Below are positions 28,480 through 43,549 of a stretch of 64,000 nt of DNA, piece after piece. Position 1 is the stretch's first letter, and each line of letters opens with the position of its first letter. A model generated the notes under the pieces. The model saw only the letters and a list, made by a program, of their open reading frames with translations, did no database searches and was not told the origin of the DNA. The stretch is from Strigamia acuminata (taxonomy: Eukaryota; Arthropoda; Chilopoda; Geophilomorpha; Linotaeniidae), in contig OX442321.1 in the NCBI GenBank assembly GCA_949358305.1, positions 9,449,605 through 9,513,604 of the forward strand, written 5' to 3'. Both the position numbers and the translations under genes were made by a program.

Positions 28480-28872
28480 GGAAGTGTCGTGATTGGCATC
28501 TGTGGCGAAATACTTGTTCTCTTCGCGCAGTTTTCGGTGTGTAGTGATTCACTCTGATTGTGACTGATATTAAACGACTCGATAACATCACTATTGTGAT
28601 TGTAGTTCAATTACTGAGGTGAATTAGCTGATAAGTTGCAACACTGTTTTTCTTTTTTCTTTTTATGCTAATCTATGTAAATCGGTTAAGTTAAATTTTT
28701 GAGAGAGAAAAGGTAAGTAAGATTTCTACAAACGTGCAAAATGAAATGTAAACTGATTTTATTAAAAATGTTTACGTGTATTCTGTATTCAGCCATAGTT
28801 CTGAAGCAATAAAATCAATTGCGTGCTCATTGAACCCAGTGTCTCATTTGTAAGCTTACAAGTTAGTTTCAT
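28480..28872. other. Convergent 3' UTRs of ARGLU1 (+) and DNAH2 (-)
   Basis: The two stop codons are 393 bp apart. AATAAA for ARGLU1 is at 28808-28813 (plus) and for DNAH2 at 28758-28763 (minus). If both are used, the mature 3' ends overlap as antisense by several tens of bases. Confidence 0.5.
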
Positions 28873-31800
28873 TCAATCCGCCATGCTGAGCAACAGAGCT
28901 ACACCTCTCTTTATCCAGTGTTCGGCCGTACTGTGCCCGGGCCTCAAATCCACAGCAACGATATAAGAGGGTCTGTGCGGAATGCCCGCTCTGTTCGGAT
29001 ATATGTATGTGGGACATACGAACAAACCTTTTGGGGAATAAATAATTTTAGTTTTTAATCTTTTATAATAAATAAATAAATAAGGATAAATGAGGATAAA
29101 TACCTTTTGTTTTCTTGTTTTTGCTTTCGATCGGTCTGAATATTATCACTGGCATTGTGGTAACCAACTGCATGGGGTTGGATTCAACTAAACATGCATT
29201 TATTTTTTCCCAACCGGCTCCTTCTAGGACCAGGGATCGGACATAAACGCCATCCTAGACGAGAAGATTATTTATTTACAGTAAAGTCGATTATCCGAAC
29301 AGCGGTGATCGATTTTTAATCAATTTTGAACGACTATTTATCAATTTTTTAAAAACTTCAAGCTGGCCTGGGACGATTTTTATGATCACGACTGTACATA
29401 AACCTCATGTCTCCCAATTAGTTCGGATAATCGACGCTTTACTGTGTTTATAATTAATATGATTGCAATGTGCGACAGACTTCCAATGGTTCGACGATCA
29501 AATTTTCATCGAGTGTCCAAACAGAAAACTCCCACGCTAATGAATCGATTGCGATGTTGTTGCTTCTAGCCGAGGTTTGAAGAACTGCCGTCAGATATCC
29601 CGACGGGAATGTGAATCCTGACAACCACACTTGTAAAGGCGGTTTGGTTGTTTGAGCCCAGGTGCCTAACTGTTCCATTTTCTGAATCAAATCTCTAGTC
29701 CAGGAACCCAATGGTTTCATTGAAAGATAAGCCTAAAAGACATCTTTAGGACATCTCTTTGCTTTACAGGGTCGATTGAGTGTCCCTTACCTTGCCCCAG
29801 ATTCTCGGTACTTTATTATCATAAACGGATGTCAAGATTTCTTCAAGATCCGCCGACATTACAACTACTCCCTTAATTCCTTGCTGCAGAGCGTGCAATG
29901 AACTTGTAATTGAGCGCAATAGTGCATTGAAACGCTGGATCTGAAACGAAATTACATCACAACGTTATTCCGTAAAAATGACACATTCAAAAACACTCAC
30001 TTCCTGTAAAAGCACAGTGTTGTACGGAGTTGGTTCGGAGGAAAGGATTTTTGCCGTATTCTCGTAGTCGATTTGGTTCGGAATTTTCGATAAAATGTCC
30101 CCAGCTAACTGCATAACCTAATATTGATAATATTGGTCGTGACGACGTCTAAATATTATCGTAATATTATTTTTATTTCTTATTTTACTGTGTCTTCTCT
30201 GCTTTCCCCCAACCCTGCTGCAGTCACTTGAGCTTGCAAGTAGATCAAAGTAGAAAACAGCTTAGCTGTTTCTAAGATTTGAGCTGCAATGTCAGCATTT
30301 GCGTGCTGTCCAAAAGCTTCCGGGTGATCTATATTTGGCAAGGTTTTAATGAAATCCCGGTACGATTGAAGGGGCCCATCGCGAGGAATGATGTAAGTAC
30401 TTAAACTAGAAAGCCTGCAATAAATAGAATTAGAAATCAGACCATTCGAGCAACCACAGTACTCGTTTACTTGTAAAATTGAGTTGATATGGCTTCTTCG
30501 CAAAAGTATCCAGATATGTAAGCCAGCATTAATCGCCTGTCCCAGTCATCAGTAACATGGCCGCCGTACATAACACCGGCAATTAAGTATTTCAAAGCAT
30601 CCCACGTTGTTTCTTCGTATTCGTCCAGATAAAGAGCCAGGATGTTCTCCGACACTTCGAAATCGGAGTCGTTAAAACTGTACATCACGTTCCATCCTAA
30701 TTGCTGAAATTTCTTGCGCTCCAGTATAATGGAGTGGAAAAAACACAAGGAAAACAACAACTTTTTATACTTCTCCGGTCGTTTACATGCCATGAAGTTG
30801 GATTCTGAAACCAATGTGTACATTCTTTGCATGTTTGATTTCAAACCCTGATTAAACAAACAAAAAAAATCAATCAATCAATTTATCAATCAATTTTATT
30901 TGTTTACTTTTGGTGGTTCCGTTGTCATCTTAATTCCAGCCTGTAAGATTGAAATTGGGAATTCCGGATTGGGGCTACAACTCAGCCACAATCGAAATGC
31001 TGGATTGGGATTTTCTTGTTGAATCTTATCCACAATCTTCTCCAACGAAGGCATCCAGCTGAGTGACAAATGACAGTTCGCCAAAAACACCCATAAGCCT
31101 TGATCGATTCCAAATCCTATCATTCTCTCGGCAGCAGGCGCTTGGCCCTGCCCGAGTGACAAAAACTGAAATTTGGCTATCATATTCTTCGAATCGGCCA
31201 ATTGCATCAAAGCACTAGTTGGATCGACCCCAGTCGATAGCACAAACACCAACGGTGTTTTGCACGACGAATCATCCAACACGGCATTCAAATCCAAAAT
31301 TGGTGGTTCCACATACCTAAAAACATTCAATTACAATTTTTATTATTAACTTTATTCCCGTGTCAGTCAATTCTCGCTATTTATAAAATTACCTCGGTCC
31401 TAAATTATTTATAACGAATGAAGATGCGCAAGCAGAAACGCGATCTGGTCGAAGACACCGGACAAACATCATTCGCTCCAATTCATTGCAAGTGCTTTGC
31501 CATTCACCTAATTCCAACCACAGTGAATTAATTCACAAAACTCGCTTATAGTTTGTCAATTACCTGGTAACAGAGCACTTTCTGGTTCAGGGCTCGCGTA
31601 CCAACTGTACCATTCACGTGGATATTGCTCAAAAGACTGGACAGCACCTCGGAAATTGGGCGACTTTTCCAATTCTGTTATATTGTCCCAATTGACTTCG
31701 GACAACCAAGCGGCGCACGGATTTTCGGCCTGGCCTGCACGGTCCAACACCTAAAATTCGCATTGGATATTCAATTGTTTTTATTTGTGCAAATTTAACA

Positions 31801-34800
31801 ATTCTGGGGGTTACTGACGATTCCTCCGCGCAAGAAAAAATTAAATTCTTCCAAATTCAACTTGTTGGCTGCTGTTAAAATCTTCGAACACATGTAGAAA
31901 GAAAATAAGAGTTTGTGGCGTTCAAACAATCCGCGACAAGTGTATCTGCATGATCGTAGAATTTCGTTTAAAACTACCGCTTTATACGTCCGTTGGTTAG
32001 CCTTACTTGTAAACGGAGTAAGTGTGGTAATCATTTATGTTGTTAATTCGATCTTCGAGAACGTGCGTCTTTGGGCTCTTTTCGATCGAGGTAAAGAATA
32101 AATTAACATACGCGTCTAACGAAAATTGGTACATTGGATCGATTCTACACATATCATTGAGCACAAAAAATAAAATGGATGCTCTGCTGGCGCAAGGACG
32201 GTACTGCTCTCGAGCGTTGTCAATATTAATTTCCGTCTCGATGGCATTTTGCACTTGTTCGCCGACTTCTTGCGATGTTTTCTTCGAGTTCTGCAATGTT
32301 ACTACTAACGTCTCATCGTCTAAAAGCGAGCCCGTGCTGTCATTTAACAACCTGCACGAAGCCACGTCACAATATTTCAAGAGAATCAATTCCACAGAGC
32401 ATTTACAAACCTTAAAATCAAGTCCTCCAATTCAATGAGTTTGATTTGCCCGGACGCGATGCTTTTCACTAGATTATCTTTGGTAATTTCCCATTCAGGC
32501 TTTTCCTTTCGCACAACAATCCCCAGCAATTGCGCTTCGAGCCCTAAATTGTCAATGTTTTATTTATTTGTATTTGTATTTTTTATTTTATTTGGTTCGT
32601 CTTACCTATCTCTATAACAGCAAAATTCACAATAGTCAATTGACTACAAATTTCCGGACTGTAATGAGGGTTTGCCAACTTGGATGTTAAGTAAAATAAA
32701 AAATCCTCATTGTATTCTATTTCTCTATCTGCCAGCTTTAGGTACGTAGAACCGGCTAAGAAGTTTAAAAATCATTAATTTTTCCATTTAAATCTTTTAT
32801 TTGTACCTTGGATGTAAACAGAACGTTGGAGAAGAGGCGTCAATTGTGGATCAAGTTCTTCTTTAACGTTTTGCAAGAGTGTCGGCCAACCCAATCGAAT
32901 AGCTCTTTCCAAAACCAACAACATGTCCGATTGCTTCAGATCAATTATTTGAAGTCTCTAAATTGCGCAACACAAACGCGTTTAAACGATTCTCTTAATT
33001 CATTGATTTACTCAATCACTTTATTCGCATTCATGTTTTTAATCCATTTGTGCGCCTGTCCCTGAGGATCTACCATCAATGGCCACCGGTTTCCTTTAGA
33101 CACGAGAATGCCATTAACGGTCGAAAAGTCATCGCTCGGAAGTCCTTGACCGTTCCATTCTCGAATTTGGTTTTGGTCCACTAAAAACTCACTCAGGCTG
33201 AATTCTAAATCAATCGGTATCGCTTTGGCTTTTATCTAGAACCAAAAACGGACGAGATTCAACAAAAACTATCGTACACAAAATACATTTGTATTACTGT
33301 ACCGCAAATAACCACATTTCCTGCAAATTGTCCCTATAAGTAGATAGAAATGGGCCCAAATAAGACAAACAAGCAGCTGCCATAAGACAATCTCCAAGAC
33401 AATGTCCTAATTTACCATCGAGGGACTGTAAAAAGAAAAAGGGAAATACAGTATTTTTTTTAAAAAAAAAATAAAATAAAATTCAATACTTTAACAGTTT
33501 TTTCCCATCGTCCTCTTTCGCCGCTCAAACCTTCGACCAATTTCTCCGCTCTTTCCAACTTCAACACCAACTCTTCGGCTTTAGTCTTCAGCTGTTCCTT
33601 CATGGCCAGTTTTTCATCGTATTGTTGTTTCAAGTCTTCGACTTTCTGCTGCAGCGTGCTTAGATTTGCCTTAGCTTCCGCCAGAACTCGTTGCTTCTCC
33701 TCGAGTTCCGATTCCGCCGCTTGCAAGCGCAATTTCTTCGGTAGTACAACCCGATATATTTTCCCGTACAATTCCATGGCGCGCACCCACATGCACAAGG
33801 AGCGGGCAGCGGCCGAAACTTTGCCGATCGTATCCGGCTGGAAATCCGAATCTGCACAGTAGACCCCAATTTTTTTCAAGATTTTATCCGAAATATTATC
33901 CTTGTCGAACTCTTTAAGCGCTTTGATAAAATTAGCTTCGCCCAACTGTCGTTTCGCTTCGGCCCAGGTCGGTTCTGAATTCCTCAGGATCATCACAGCT
34001 TCCATCACTCTTTCTACTAAAATTGGCGGCCGCCCGTACGATTTAATTTCAGTCAAATCTTTCTTATTCAGCGCGTCTAAAGCCTTGATAGCTTCTTCCA
34101 ATGCTGGCATAGCTGATTCCAAATCCGCTAATGCTGTAAGAGCCATTTTCTTACACTTCACTTCCTCCTCACCAATTTTTTGGCTTTTAGCTGTAACGGA
34201 CTGAAAAAAAGCGATGGCGGTTAAATAAATCCAGGTAGGCTGCGCTGTCATGCACCGTGTGCTGCAGCCGAGCCAACACTCAATGCGTGTATTGCAGTTA
34301 AGCGATTCGATATTTACTTTGGACTGCTCGTCCGTTTCCCTTTTCTGCTGAACGATGACGACTAAATAATCATCGCACTGCTTCTGAAACTCGGCCACTT
34401 TGATTTGCGCATCTACCAACTCTATCGACATAACTTCCACTTTGCCACGAGTGTCGTCCAGCTTAAACAGACCATTGCGCAGTTTGTTAGCCGCATCCCC
34501 AACTTCGCTTCGCTTCGCTGCCAATAATCTTAGTGGGAATACCAGCGTCAACCGTTGTGCTACAACAAACTAAAATCTTACTTTTTGTATCCTTTCACAA
34601 GTTCTAGATAATTGGACGGTGTGACGTAATTTCGTCGTTTCATTTCGTGCCACATCGTGTTCGAATAATCAATCACTGATCTATGCATTCCACAACAAGC
34701 AGTCGCAATGGCCACGCGCGTCTACAAGGCATTTCCATCAGTTATTTCGATCGATTCAAGTGTCACGTCAGTACCTCGTTTCCACCTTCAACATCCAGCC

Positions 34801-37800
34801 CATGCAGAAACCGATGCGCCACTTCCAAAAGAGCATCTTCGGGCCATTCTGAATACCAATCGATCGTAGTGCAGTTGACAAATGCAGGAAACATTCGAAT
34901 GCGATTCCTGCGCGATATCGTCAGCAAAGTGAAGTTGACATCGAAAACCTTAATATAATAGCTAGCTTTACCGAAAAGCCTCTCCCACAGGCGAGAAACA
35001 AAGTATTATGTGTAAATTATTCCGAACTCGATCTATGAAATAATTGTAAAAACTCAAAAGATCCTCAAAAGTAATCGCGTCTTTTCCAGAAAGAGAAGCA
35101 GATACCTCTTCTTTCATCTATTAAATCTACAATTAGATTGATAAATTATTAATATGAGTTAATAATGGATGTTACAGCTTCAATTTCGTCAGGTCGAAAC
35201 ATGTTGGGTACGTCTCCGCTGCTCAAGATGTTGCTGATATCTTCTAAAAATCCTTCTTCCACAATCTGCGTGTCCACAAAAATAAAAGCTGTATTTTGTT
35301 GTAAAACACCAGCGTTGTAATAAACCATTTTCAGATCTACAATTTTAGATTATGTCAATAAAAAAATAAGAATTGATTGATTTTTACCACGTTACCTTCC
35401 CTAAAATCGTATCTTCTGTACGATTTTCGAATTTCAATTTGAAAATACGGAATTGAGCAAATAAATGCGGATAATCTGGAAATGCATTGACGTCCCGAAC
35501 TACCATATCCTATCAACAACATGCTTCCCTGCGGCTGACGAATTACTCTAGCGACGTGGCACACTAAAGATTAATTCAAAATTAATTATTAACTCAATAA
35601 AAATTTAAATAAAACTTCAATACTGTGCTCCACGGCGTCTTGAAACGGAACTATCGCCATTGGGATTTGACCACGAACGTCATTATATTCGACCAATTTC
35701 AGTTCAAAAAAATCTTTCAGTGCTTTTATATCGCGCGTGTCTTGATATATTAAGCGCTCATTCATCGCATCGACTAAAAATGCATTAATCAATTAATCTA
35801 GTAATAATTAATTATAATTAAATAATAATTCAAGTACAGAAAATGGGTGGCTGTTTATTCGGGCACAGATTGTGAAAAGGTGTGCCAAAAAATGTTGCCA
35901 ACTTTTCACTTATGATGGCGATAAACATTTCTTTATCCTTGTCATCCGTAAGTCTATCGGAAAAAACCCGAAATGATTCGTGGGTCCACAAACGGATAAA
36001 ACTATTGGGTGAATTGTGCGCATCGATGTGAGCACGCAACAGTCCTTGAAACACCTGAAATTTCATTTCTATTATCTAAAATCATACTTATATAATTTCG
36101 ATATTAATTTTACTCGAGAAATATCTCGAAGATTAAACATGTAATGAATTTTAGCAGGAATGGGAAGCATGCGAAGCGCAACCAACTGAAACGTTTCCAC
36201 AGTTGCTTGGCAAATGTTCTCCATAAGCGCTTTTACGTCGTCATCAAAATCGTTCAACTTTTGTATCAACATCGAGCCAAATATTCTTCTTATTTGCGAC
36301 AGTTGTGGAAAAGTCATGTTGATCAATGCAAAACGACTTTGCAGTCGTTTCGATATTTGTGACCGACCTCCTCCGGGCGGACCCATGGCCGCCAATAAAA
36401 TCATATCCTAATCCCACACAAAAAATAAAAGAATTCAAAATGACAATCAAATTTGTACACAATAAAATATACCTTTATAAATTTTTGCGTTTGTTTCTTC
36501 CTGTCGTACCAGAAACCATAGTCGATCCACAACATAATCAATTCAAGTGGTGGTTGAGATCCAAATAAGTCTTTAACCGGCATATTAAAGTCATCCATAA
36601 AAGTGATCATTTTTTTCCCACCAATAGGCACGAAAACTCCCTTGGTTCTTTTCTCCACTTTGCTTTCGATAATGTTTTGCACGTCTTCAGATCTCGTCTG
36701 CGTTAAAACATATTTTGTACTAATCGTCAATACATAACCACTTACATACCTGTGCTGACAAATTAATAGTCAATATGTTGTATTTTTTAGCAGTAAAAGT
36801 GGTGTTTACGGCCATTGCCACCGACGTTTTCCCCGTACCAACTGTACCAACTATTAATACCGGAACATCCAGTGATAAATATGTGGATACGAGGTAATTA
36901 TAACGTAATGTGTCAACAGTTGGTACAACTATTTTATAAAAAGGAACACTTAATTTAAAAAAAATAAATAAATAAATAAATAAAAAATAAAAATTTTAGT
37001 ACAAAAAAAATAGCACCTAGGATTGTATTTCCAATCTTTTGGAAGTCTATCTTCCCAAGCAATCCAACTTCTCAACTTCGAATCAACGAAATATTCATAC
37101 ACAGTATCCTTGTTTGGTATCGTAGCTTCTTGTTCGCGAATAAAAACATCAATTTTAGTTCTGCCATTGTAATCGACCGAAGCACCCACACTCCATATGC
37201 ACGCAAACGTGAAAATAAGTCGCGCTAAAATTTGGAACCCCTCTTCCTCGGCAATTACCTGCAAAAGCGGCCAATGGATAAATAAAATATCAATACAATA
37301 CTAATCTTACCTTGTTTTCTACAGTAAACGTAGCATCGAGTAAACGACACAGAGAAACAACCAAATTCAGCTCGCTGGTTGGTATCAATTCTTTGCAATT
37401 TTCATTTTTAAAGTCCAACAATTTTTGCAGATTTTGATCAAACAGTTTCTTCAATTCGTCGGCAAACGCCTTCTTGCGTTTTGCCAACCAAGAATCCACG
37501 TACGGGTGCCATCCTAGATTCTGATGATCCAAGTAGACTATTCCACAACGCGAAGTCGTCGCAGGAGATGCAACGGATAAATCTTGAGTCTCAAATAACA
37601 GCGACACCTGCAAGAAGTTATTGGAGAACATTTAGCAGCGCAGGCACTCCATCAGCTTACCGTTTCTGGCATTGCAATTCTGTCGCCATTAATAAGGGTC
37701 AGTACTTTGTTGTCGTCCATTAATGAATTCATACTCTCGATCCATAATGTATCAACAGGACTGTCAAATAAAATCCATTTGTGATACAAACTTTCATCGT

Positions 37801-40800
37801 TACATATATTCCGAGCAATAGAAGAGAGAATTCCATCATTCCATTCTCCGGTCGACAAATCAAATTCCCCGTACAATTCACCAATTGTAATGGCTTTAGG
37901 ATTCACTGGAAACTTCTGTAAGCGCATGTAGTTTTCAGTTTGGTAAATTGAACGAAACAATCTTAATTTGACTAACTTTGACTAACTGAAATGCAGGGTC
38001 GCCTTCATGATAAAAGCGCGTAAGAACCTTCTGCAAAGTCCGCCAAGTGACACTTTTTCCCGAATTGGTTTGTCCGACGAGCATGGTCGAATGCCGACTG
38101 TTTTTAGTCTCGTAAAGCTGAATAATCTTTAAAACGGCAGTCGGGGTGCTCTGATAACCACTCTCATGAAACTCAAGTTCGATGCCCTTGGTCAACTATT
38201 TAAAAAAAAAATTGTTTAAAAAATGTATTATTATTCTCATTTCTCTTCTTACCCGTGTGTAATCCATTTGTCCCAATTCTACTCCCGGAAATAGATCGTT
38301 GATGATGCCGAGGAAGAGAGGGTGATCAGTTGCCGTCATTTTTGGAACGTTCATGTCGGTCATTGCTAAAATGATGACTTCGTCGTTCGGTAAATTCGGA
38401 TTTTGTCTTCTTTTCACGCCGGCGTATCGCAAAACACAAACCAAACCTCTCAAAGCAAAATCGTAATGATCTTGCTTCGATAATTGCTGGTTACTCAGTG
38501 CAAACAGAGTAGTCACTTTTTTAGCTAGAACTCTCCCGGTCTCGAACCCTTCTCCGAAAAGTGTAATTTCAGATATGAGATTCAGGTCGGGCACAATCAT
38601 TGAAATTGGTCTAAACATGGATTTTAAATTGTCTGGTAATTCAGACCGACCAGCATAACCTATCCAATCGACATTTTATTACATATTTTCATCTATTACA
38701 CACAATTATACCTGGATTTAGAGTAATAAAAATACCGCACGACCACATCAAGGGGATATTTTCCCCTTGAAATAAAACGTCGTGCTGCAAATTAGCCAAA
38801 GCAGTCAAAATACAAATCACTTGTTGCGCCACCACAGACAGCACTTCAATGCTGATTCTATTAAACTCGTCGTAGCAAATCCAACAACCAGACTAAACAA
38901 TCAAGAAATTAATAAACACAAACAAACAAATTACTAGAAATTCAAAAAAGTGCGAAAATTTCACATTTCCGACATTTTTCTCGAATTTCTCCTAACAGGT
39001 CATCATCACTTGTGCAATTCCTGCAAACATTTTCCCCATGGAGATATAATCCAATCCCTCGGAACAATTAATGACTATAACATAAACTCCGAGTGCCTTT
39101 CCTAAATCCTTGGTCGTTTCCGTTTTCCCCGTCCCAGCAGGCCCCTGTGGTTGACCACCACGATGCAGGTGCAAGGCAGTAGTCATGGTGATGTAATGCC
39201 TTCAACAAACAAAACGATAACATTTTTATCTTCTTTTTCCAAATTTAGTTACCGGTCAGTTAACGGCGTAATGACCAATCGAGTAGTGCAGCCCAAATAC
39301 TCGTACCGGTACAAGAATTGCGTGTTGGTCATTCTCGTCATGCAATCGTTATTTTCCCAATAAAAACGCAACTGTGCCAACCAGTCGAACGAGTTAACGT
39401 CCATGCAGTTCACTTTAATCAGCTTCTCTATCACATCGCGAGCGTGGACTTCAATGGTGACCATAGCAACCACCTTAACTCGTTGCAACTTCGGAAGATT
39501 GCCTCGGATGGCTTCGGTGAACTTGCTCAGCATAACCACCTGTTTCTTTTTTAACATTTTCAGCGGCTGCCTATCTCCAATTTCTTTACAGTGGTTAAGC
39601 GTCCTAGTGCAGTCCGTAGTCCACTGTATACAATTAGAAACGATGCACAGCTGGCCGGGCCAATCTTTCATCCATCGATCTCGTCGATTCATTTGTTTGC
39701 GAAGAGCTACTCGAGCGGAGTTTAATGTTTCCCGCAAACTTATTTGCATCATCACTTCAATGTCGCACAACCATCCCTCGACAGGCCCAATTAACACGGT
39801 CGGTTGGTGAAATTCAACGTATTCGCCCTCCCCCGAATACATTCCTTGAGCTTCCAATCTATAAACAGCCTTAAAACCACAAAATTTAAAAATTAAAATT
39901 TATTCGAGTTAGGAATTTTTCATTTATAACTTACCCTGACAAGTTTTAACTTATTTAAACCGTCAAAACATTTTTTCAAATGTGATTGAATGGCGTCTGG
40001 ATTTCTGGATTGGCCCAATATTTCCAACATATCTTCGCTGGAGACGAAATAAAAACGTGGGAAAACGCGACGTTTGGTCTCCAAATACATGTCCAAAGAC
40101 TTCTGAATGTCTTCCATGTTTTCGATCATTTCATTCAACGTTTCAGTAACGTCTGTTGCGATTTAAAAGCATAAGAAACATTTTTTTTAAAAATCCCCAT
40201 CTAGCCAAAGTCGTATTTACTTGGAATCTTGCTCGCTCTCAATGCGTTACTATCTTTGCTAAACATATAAGCTATTTCTTTAAATTTTGCATTGATCCTA
40301 TCGAAACGATTCGATTCGCTCGGCAGTTGTTTGCGAATATCCTCGGTGACAAAAATGTTCTCCAAGTACATCCACAATTTCTGAACGTTCATAAACCCTT
40401 CTAGAGTTTCCGTGATGCCGGACAGCGTTCTTTCCCAATAATCACAAATTTCTTCGAATGGTTTCAAAAAGCGCGATGCTTTTATAGTTTGAAGCATCAT
40501 TTGATTTTCTTCCAAAGTTTGAAAAATATCGTCACACGAGTGGATAAAATAATGGCCCGTTTTATCTTTATACTGCCCCATTGAAAAATTCAAGTTTTCG
40601 TACGTTTTTGTAAGGATATTCAATTGCTGTCCCCAAAAAAAAAAAAATTTAAAAATGTCAATCTGTGTCGCTGCTTTCGTTTACCTCCTCAATCTGTAAC
40701 TCTTTAGTGGAAGCAACCGAGATTTCATGAATCGGATCTACGAACAAATCCAAATTCATAGCAATCATTGCTTCCAAGTTAAAGTCTGGAGAAGTTTCGT

Positions 40801-43518
40801 TAAACACTTGACCAATCACGTCCTTAATTTGATCCCAATGGCGGGATTTCATTGCTGGTATCCTCAAATCGAGTATAACGGGTAAAATCATTTTGTATTT
40901 CTCCACCTGATTTAGCAAGTAAGTTGCTATTTCCCAACCCTTATCCTAAAATAATAAATTAAATTAAATTAAATTAAATTAAAACTTGCAAAGTTAAATC
41001 CAACCTGTGTTTCTCGATACATTCGTTTCACGGACTTGTGCAATTCCGTCGCTTGTTCGTCTAATACTTCATAAATTAAATTCGGAAACTCAATAGTCTT
41101 ATTTATATCCCACATCTGCTCCCAATCGATTTTCAGCTCCCAAATTGCCTTTAAATCCAAAAAATCCTACCAGCAGAAAGAAATATCAGTGTATAATAGC
41201 CATTAATTAATCATAATACGTAATCTGAGAACAAAAGAATACTTTTTCCATGACTATCAGTTCTTTAAAAGGTGGTTGGTCAATAGCGAAGAGTGTGAGG
41301 CCTTTTCGCACTTCCTCTTCTTTAACTCTCATTTCCGCCAATTGCTGCATAAACTCGCTAATAATTCTTAAGGCCGTTTGCGGTGGTATATCGATGCCAA
41401 ACGGCCCGTTTCTTTCAAAATCATGAATCACTTGAGAGATTTGTTGTTTCATTTCATCAACATTATACAACAGACTGCTTTTAAATTTTTCCTTAAAATC
41501 AAAACCATCTGTCAAATCCCTTGACCAAATAAATTTAAAAATTTCTAAAAACCTTATTCTTTTTCAACATGTCGTCCGTAAAGCTTAAAGAATTTAAAAA
41601 TTTTGCCCAATAGGTGTCTAAATTTTCGAGAAGTTTTAAATCCTTAAAACAAAAAAACAAACCAAATTTGTCAATTGCTCAAAATGCCGATTTTCTATTA
41701 ATTACCTCTTCAGAAACAGAGATTTCATACTTAGCTAAAATCACAAACTGGTCTCTCAAAGGAGAGAATTCCTTCTGCTTTTCATCTTTATCTCTCATCA
41801 CAGCATTATACAAATCGACTTTCTGTCTCAGGTGATCTAAGTTATCGGGCGCGCTCGACAAACTACAAGAAAAAAAATTGAATTACGGTACATTAAAAAA
41901 TTGCTATTAAAAATAGTCACAATTACTGTTTCACGCAGTCATCAATATATTCATAGATCACGTGCAGTTTTTTAAGTGTCAACTCCTTCAATAGCGAAGT
42001 AAATTTATTCTGCCATTCGGAACAGTGATCTAAAATGGCGATTTTCAACGGCAGACAGTCCAAGACGCAGAACTGCAAGTTGACGATCGAGTCTTGCGTT
42101 TGCACGTTGTTAGCCACCTCAGTGTACCTAAAACATCCTCACAATTAATTATAATTTATAAATACAAACGCATACCGGTCTAATTCAATTTCACCTGGCG
42201 ATATCAGCATCGAACGTGGCCACCGTCGGCTGCATGGTCTGATAGCGTTGAATAAACTTATTCTTATCCACTTCCCAGATATCTTTATACGGTTCCCAAG
42301 TGTGCAAATAACTTTGCAATCTAAATATCATCGTGGACATCATATTGTTAAGGGAATTCTGGATGCCGAGCGACTCTTCGTCCAGCATTAAAATCTCGTC
42401 AAACTGGCCAGCAGCTCCCCTGGCCAGCTCAGAAATTGCAGATATAAGCCGCGGAACTCCTTCCAGAATTTTACACGTGTTGAGCATGATATTGCTGATA
42501 ATGTTAGCTAGTTTTTCCATCGATGGTTGAGTGGCCATCTGCACACGATTCCTATTTACTCATTTCCCAATACGACACAACAAATACACATCTTACTTTT
42601 GAACCATTTAGGACGATCCTCACTTTAAACAAATGCAAAGGCGAAACTTTTTCTTCACCCGCAACAGCTTTTAAAAAAAACTTGAGGGTTCTGCGGAGCG
42701 CTAAGCGAATTGCTTCTTCAAACAGTAAATCAATTTTACTAGCATGTCGGAACCATTCTTTTTGAACCTATTGTAAACCAGACTTAAATTCGCATACATT
42801 TTTCGATTTTAAATTTCAAAATGCGCTCACCTCCGAGTCATCATTTTCAAATATTTCGTATATGCCTAAAGCGACGGCAACAATGCTTTCCTTGTGGTTA
42901 TTCACTACACCTTGCATCTCTAACCGATATGTGGCCTGTTCTTCCACAAATTCACTTTCTTCGTAAACGGTTTTTGTATCGATTTTCAAAAACTTCAAAT
43001 CGCTGATTTTTTGACAACATAAACCAATCTTGAGTTGTCCAGCTTTGTACATTTCAATAACGTTTTGAAACTACCGTAATTAAGTACAATTACGGTAAGT
43101 AAAGCACGGGAAATTTCTCATATACTTGTACCTTCCCTATAATTGGTCTGCATTCATGAATATACGTTTCACACACGACTATATTTCCCCAAGTGACTTT
43201 GGCTAATCCGGGTTGAATCCTTTTGTCCACACTGGTAATTCTTTCGGCAAATAAAAGTTTTTCATCGCTATTTAAGTTTCTCTTAGCTCTGAAACAACAA
43301 ATTGCTACGTGATTATTTCATTTCAAAATTCTCATTTGACTATATTACGCGTTATATTCGCGTGAAACTTGCACAACAAGTTCGGCCGTTGCTTTGATAG
43401 GGCCGCGAATTTCAAACAATTCGTTCGCTTTAAAATGAAGTTGAAAAGGCAATTGCTTCCAAAACAAAATCTCTTGCCATAATTTCAAGACGAATCTACA
43501 GTAAAATAAAGCAATAAG

Positions 43519-43549
<31 letters not shown>

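Noticed and set aside
32037-32438. 133-codon plus-strand open frame
   Set aside because: It is antisense to conserved DNAH2 exons ([19 protein letters not shown] and neighbours) and has no family resemblance.
39457-39470. X-box consensus GTGACCATAGCAAC
   Set aside because: It lies inside a conserved DNAH2 coding exon (MVTIEVHAR), so the bases are explained by protein coding.
39403-39810. 135-codon plus-strand open frame
   Set aside because: It is antisense to the conserved DNAH2 exon around the linker/AAA1 region.
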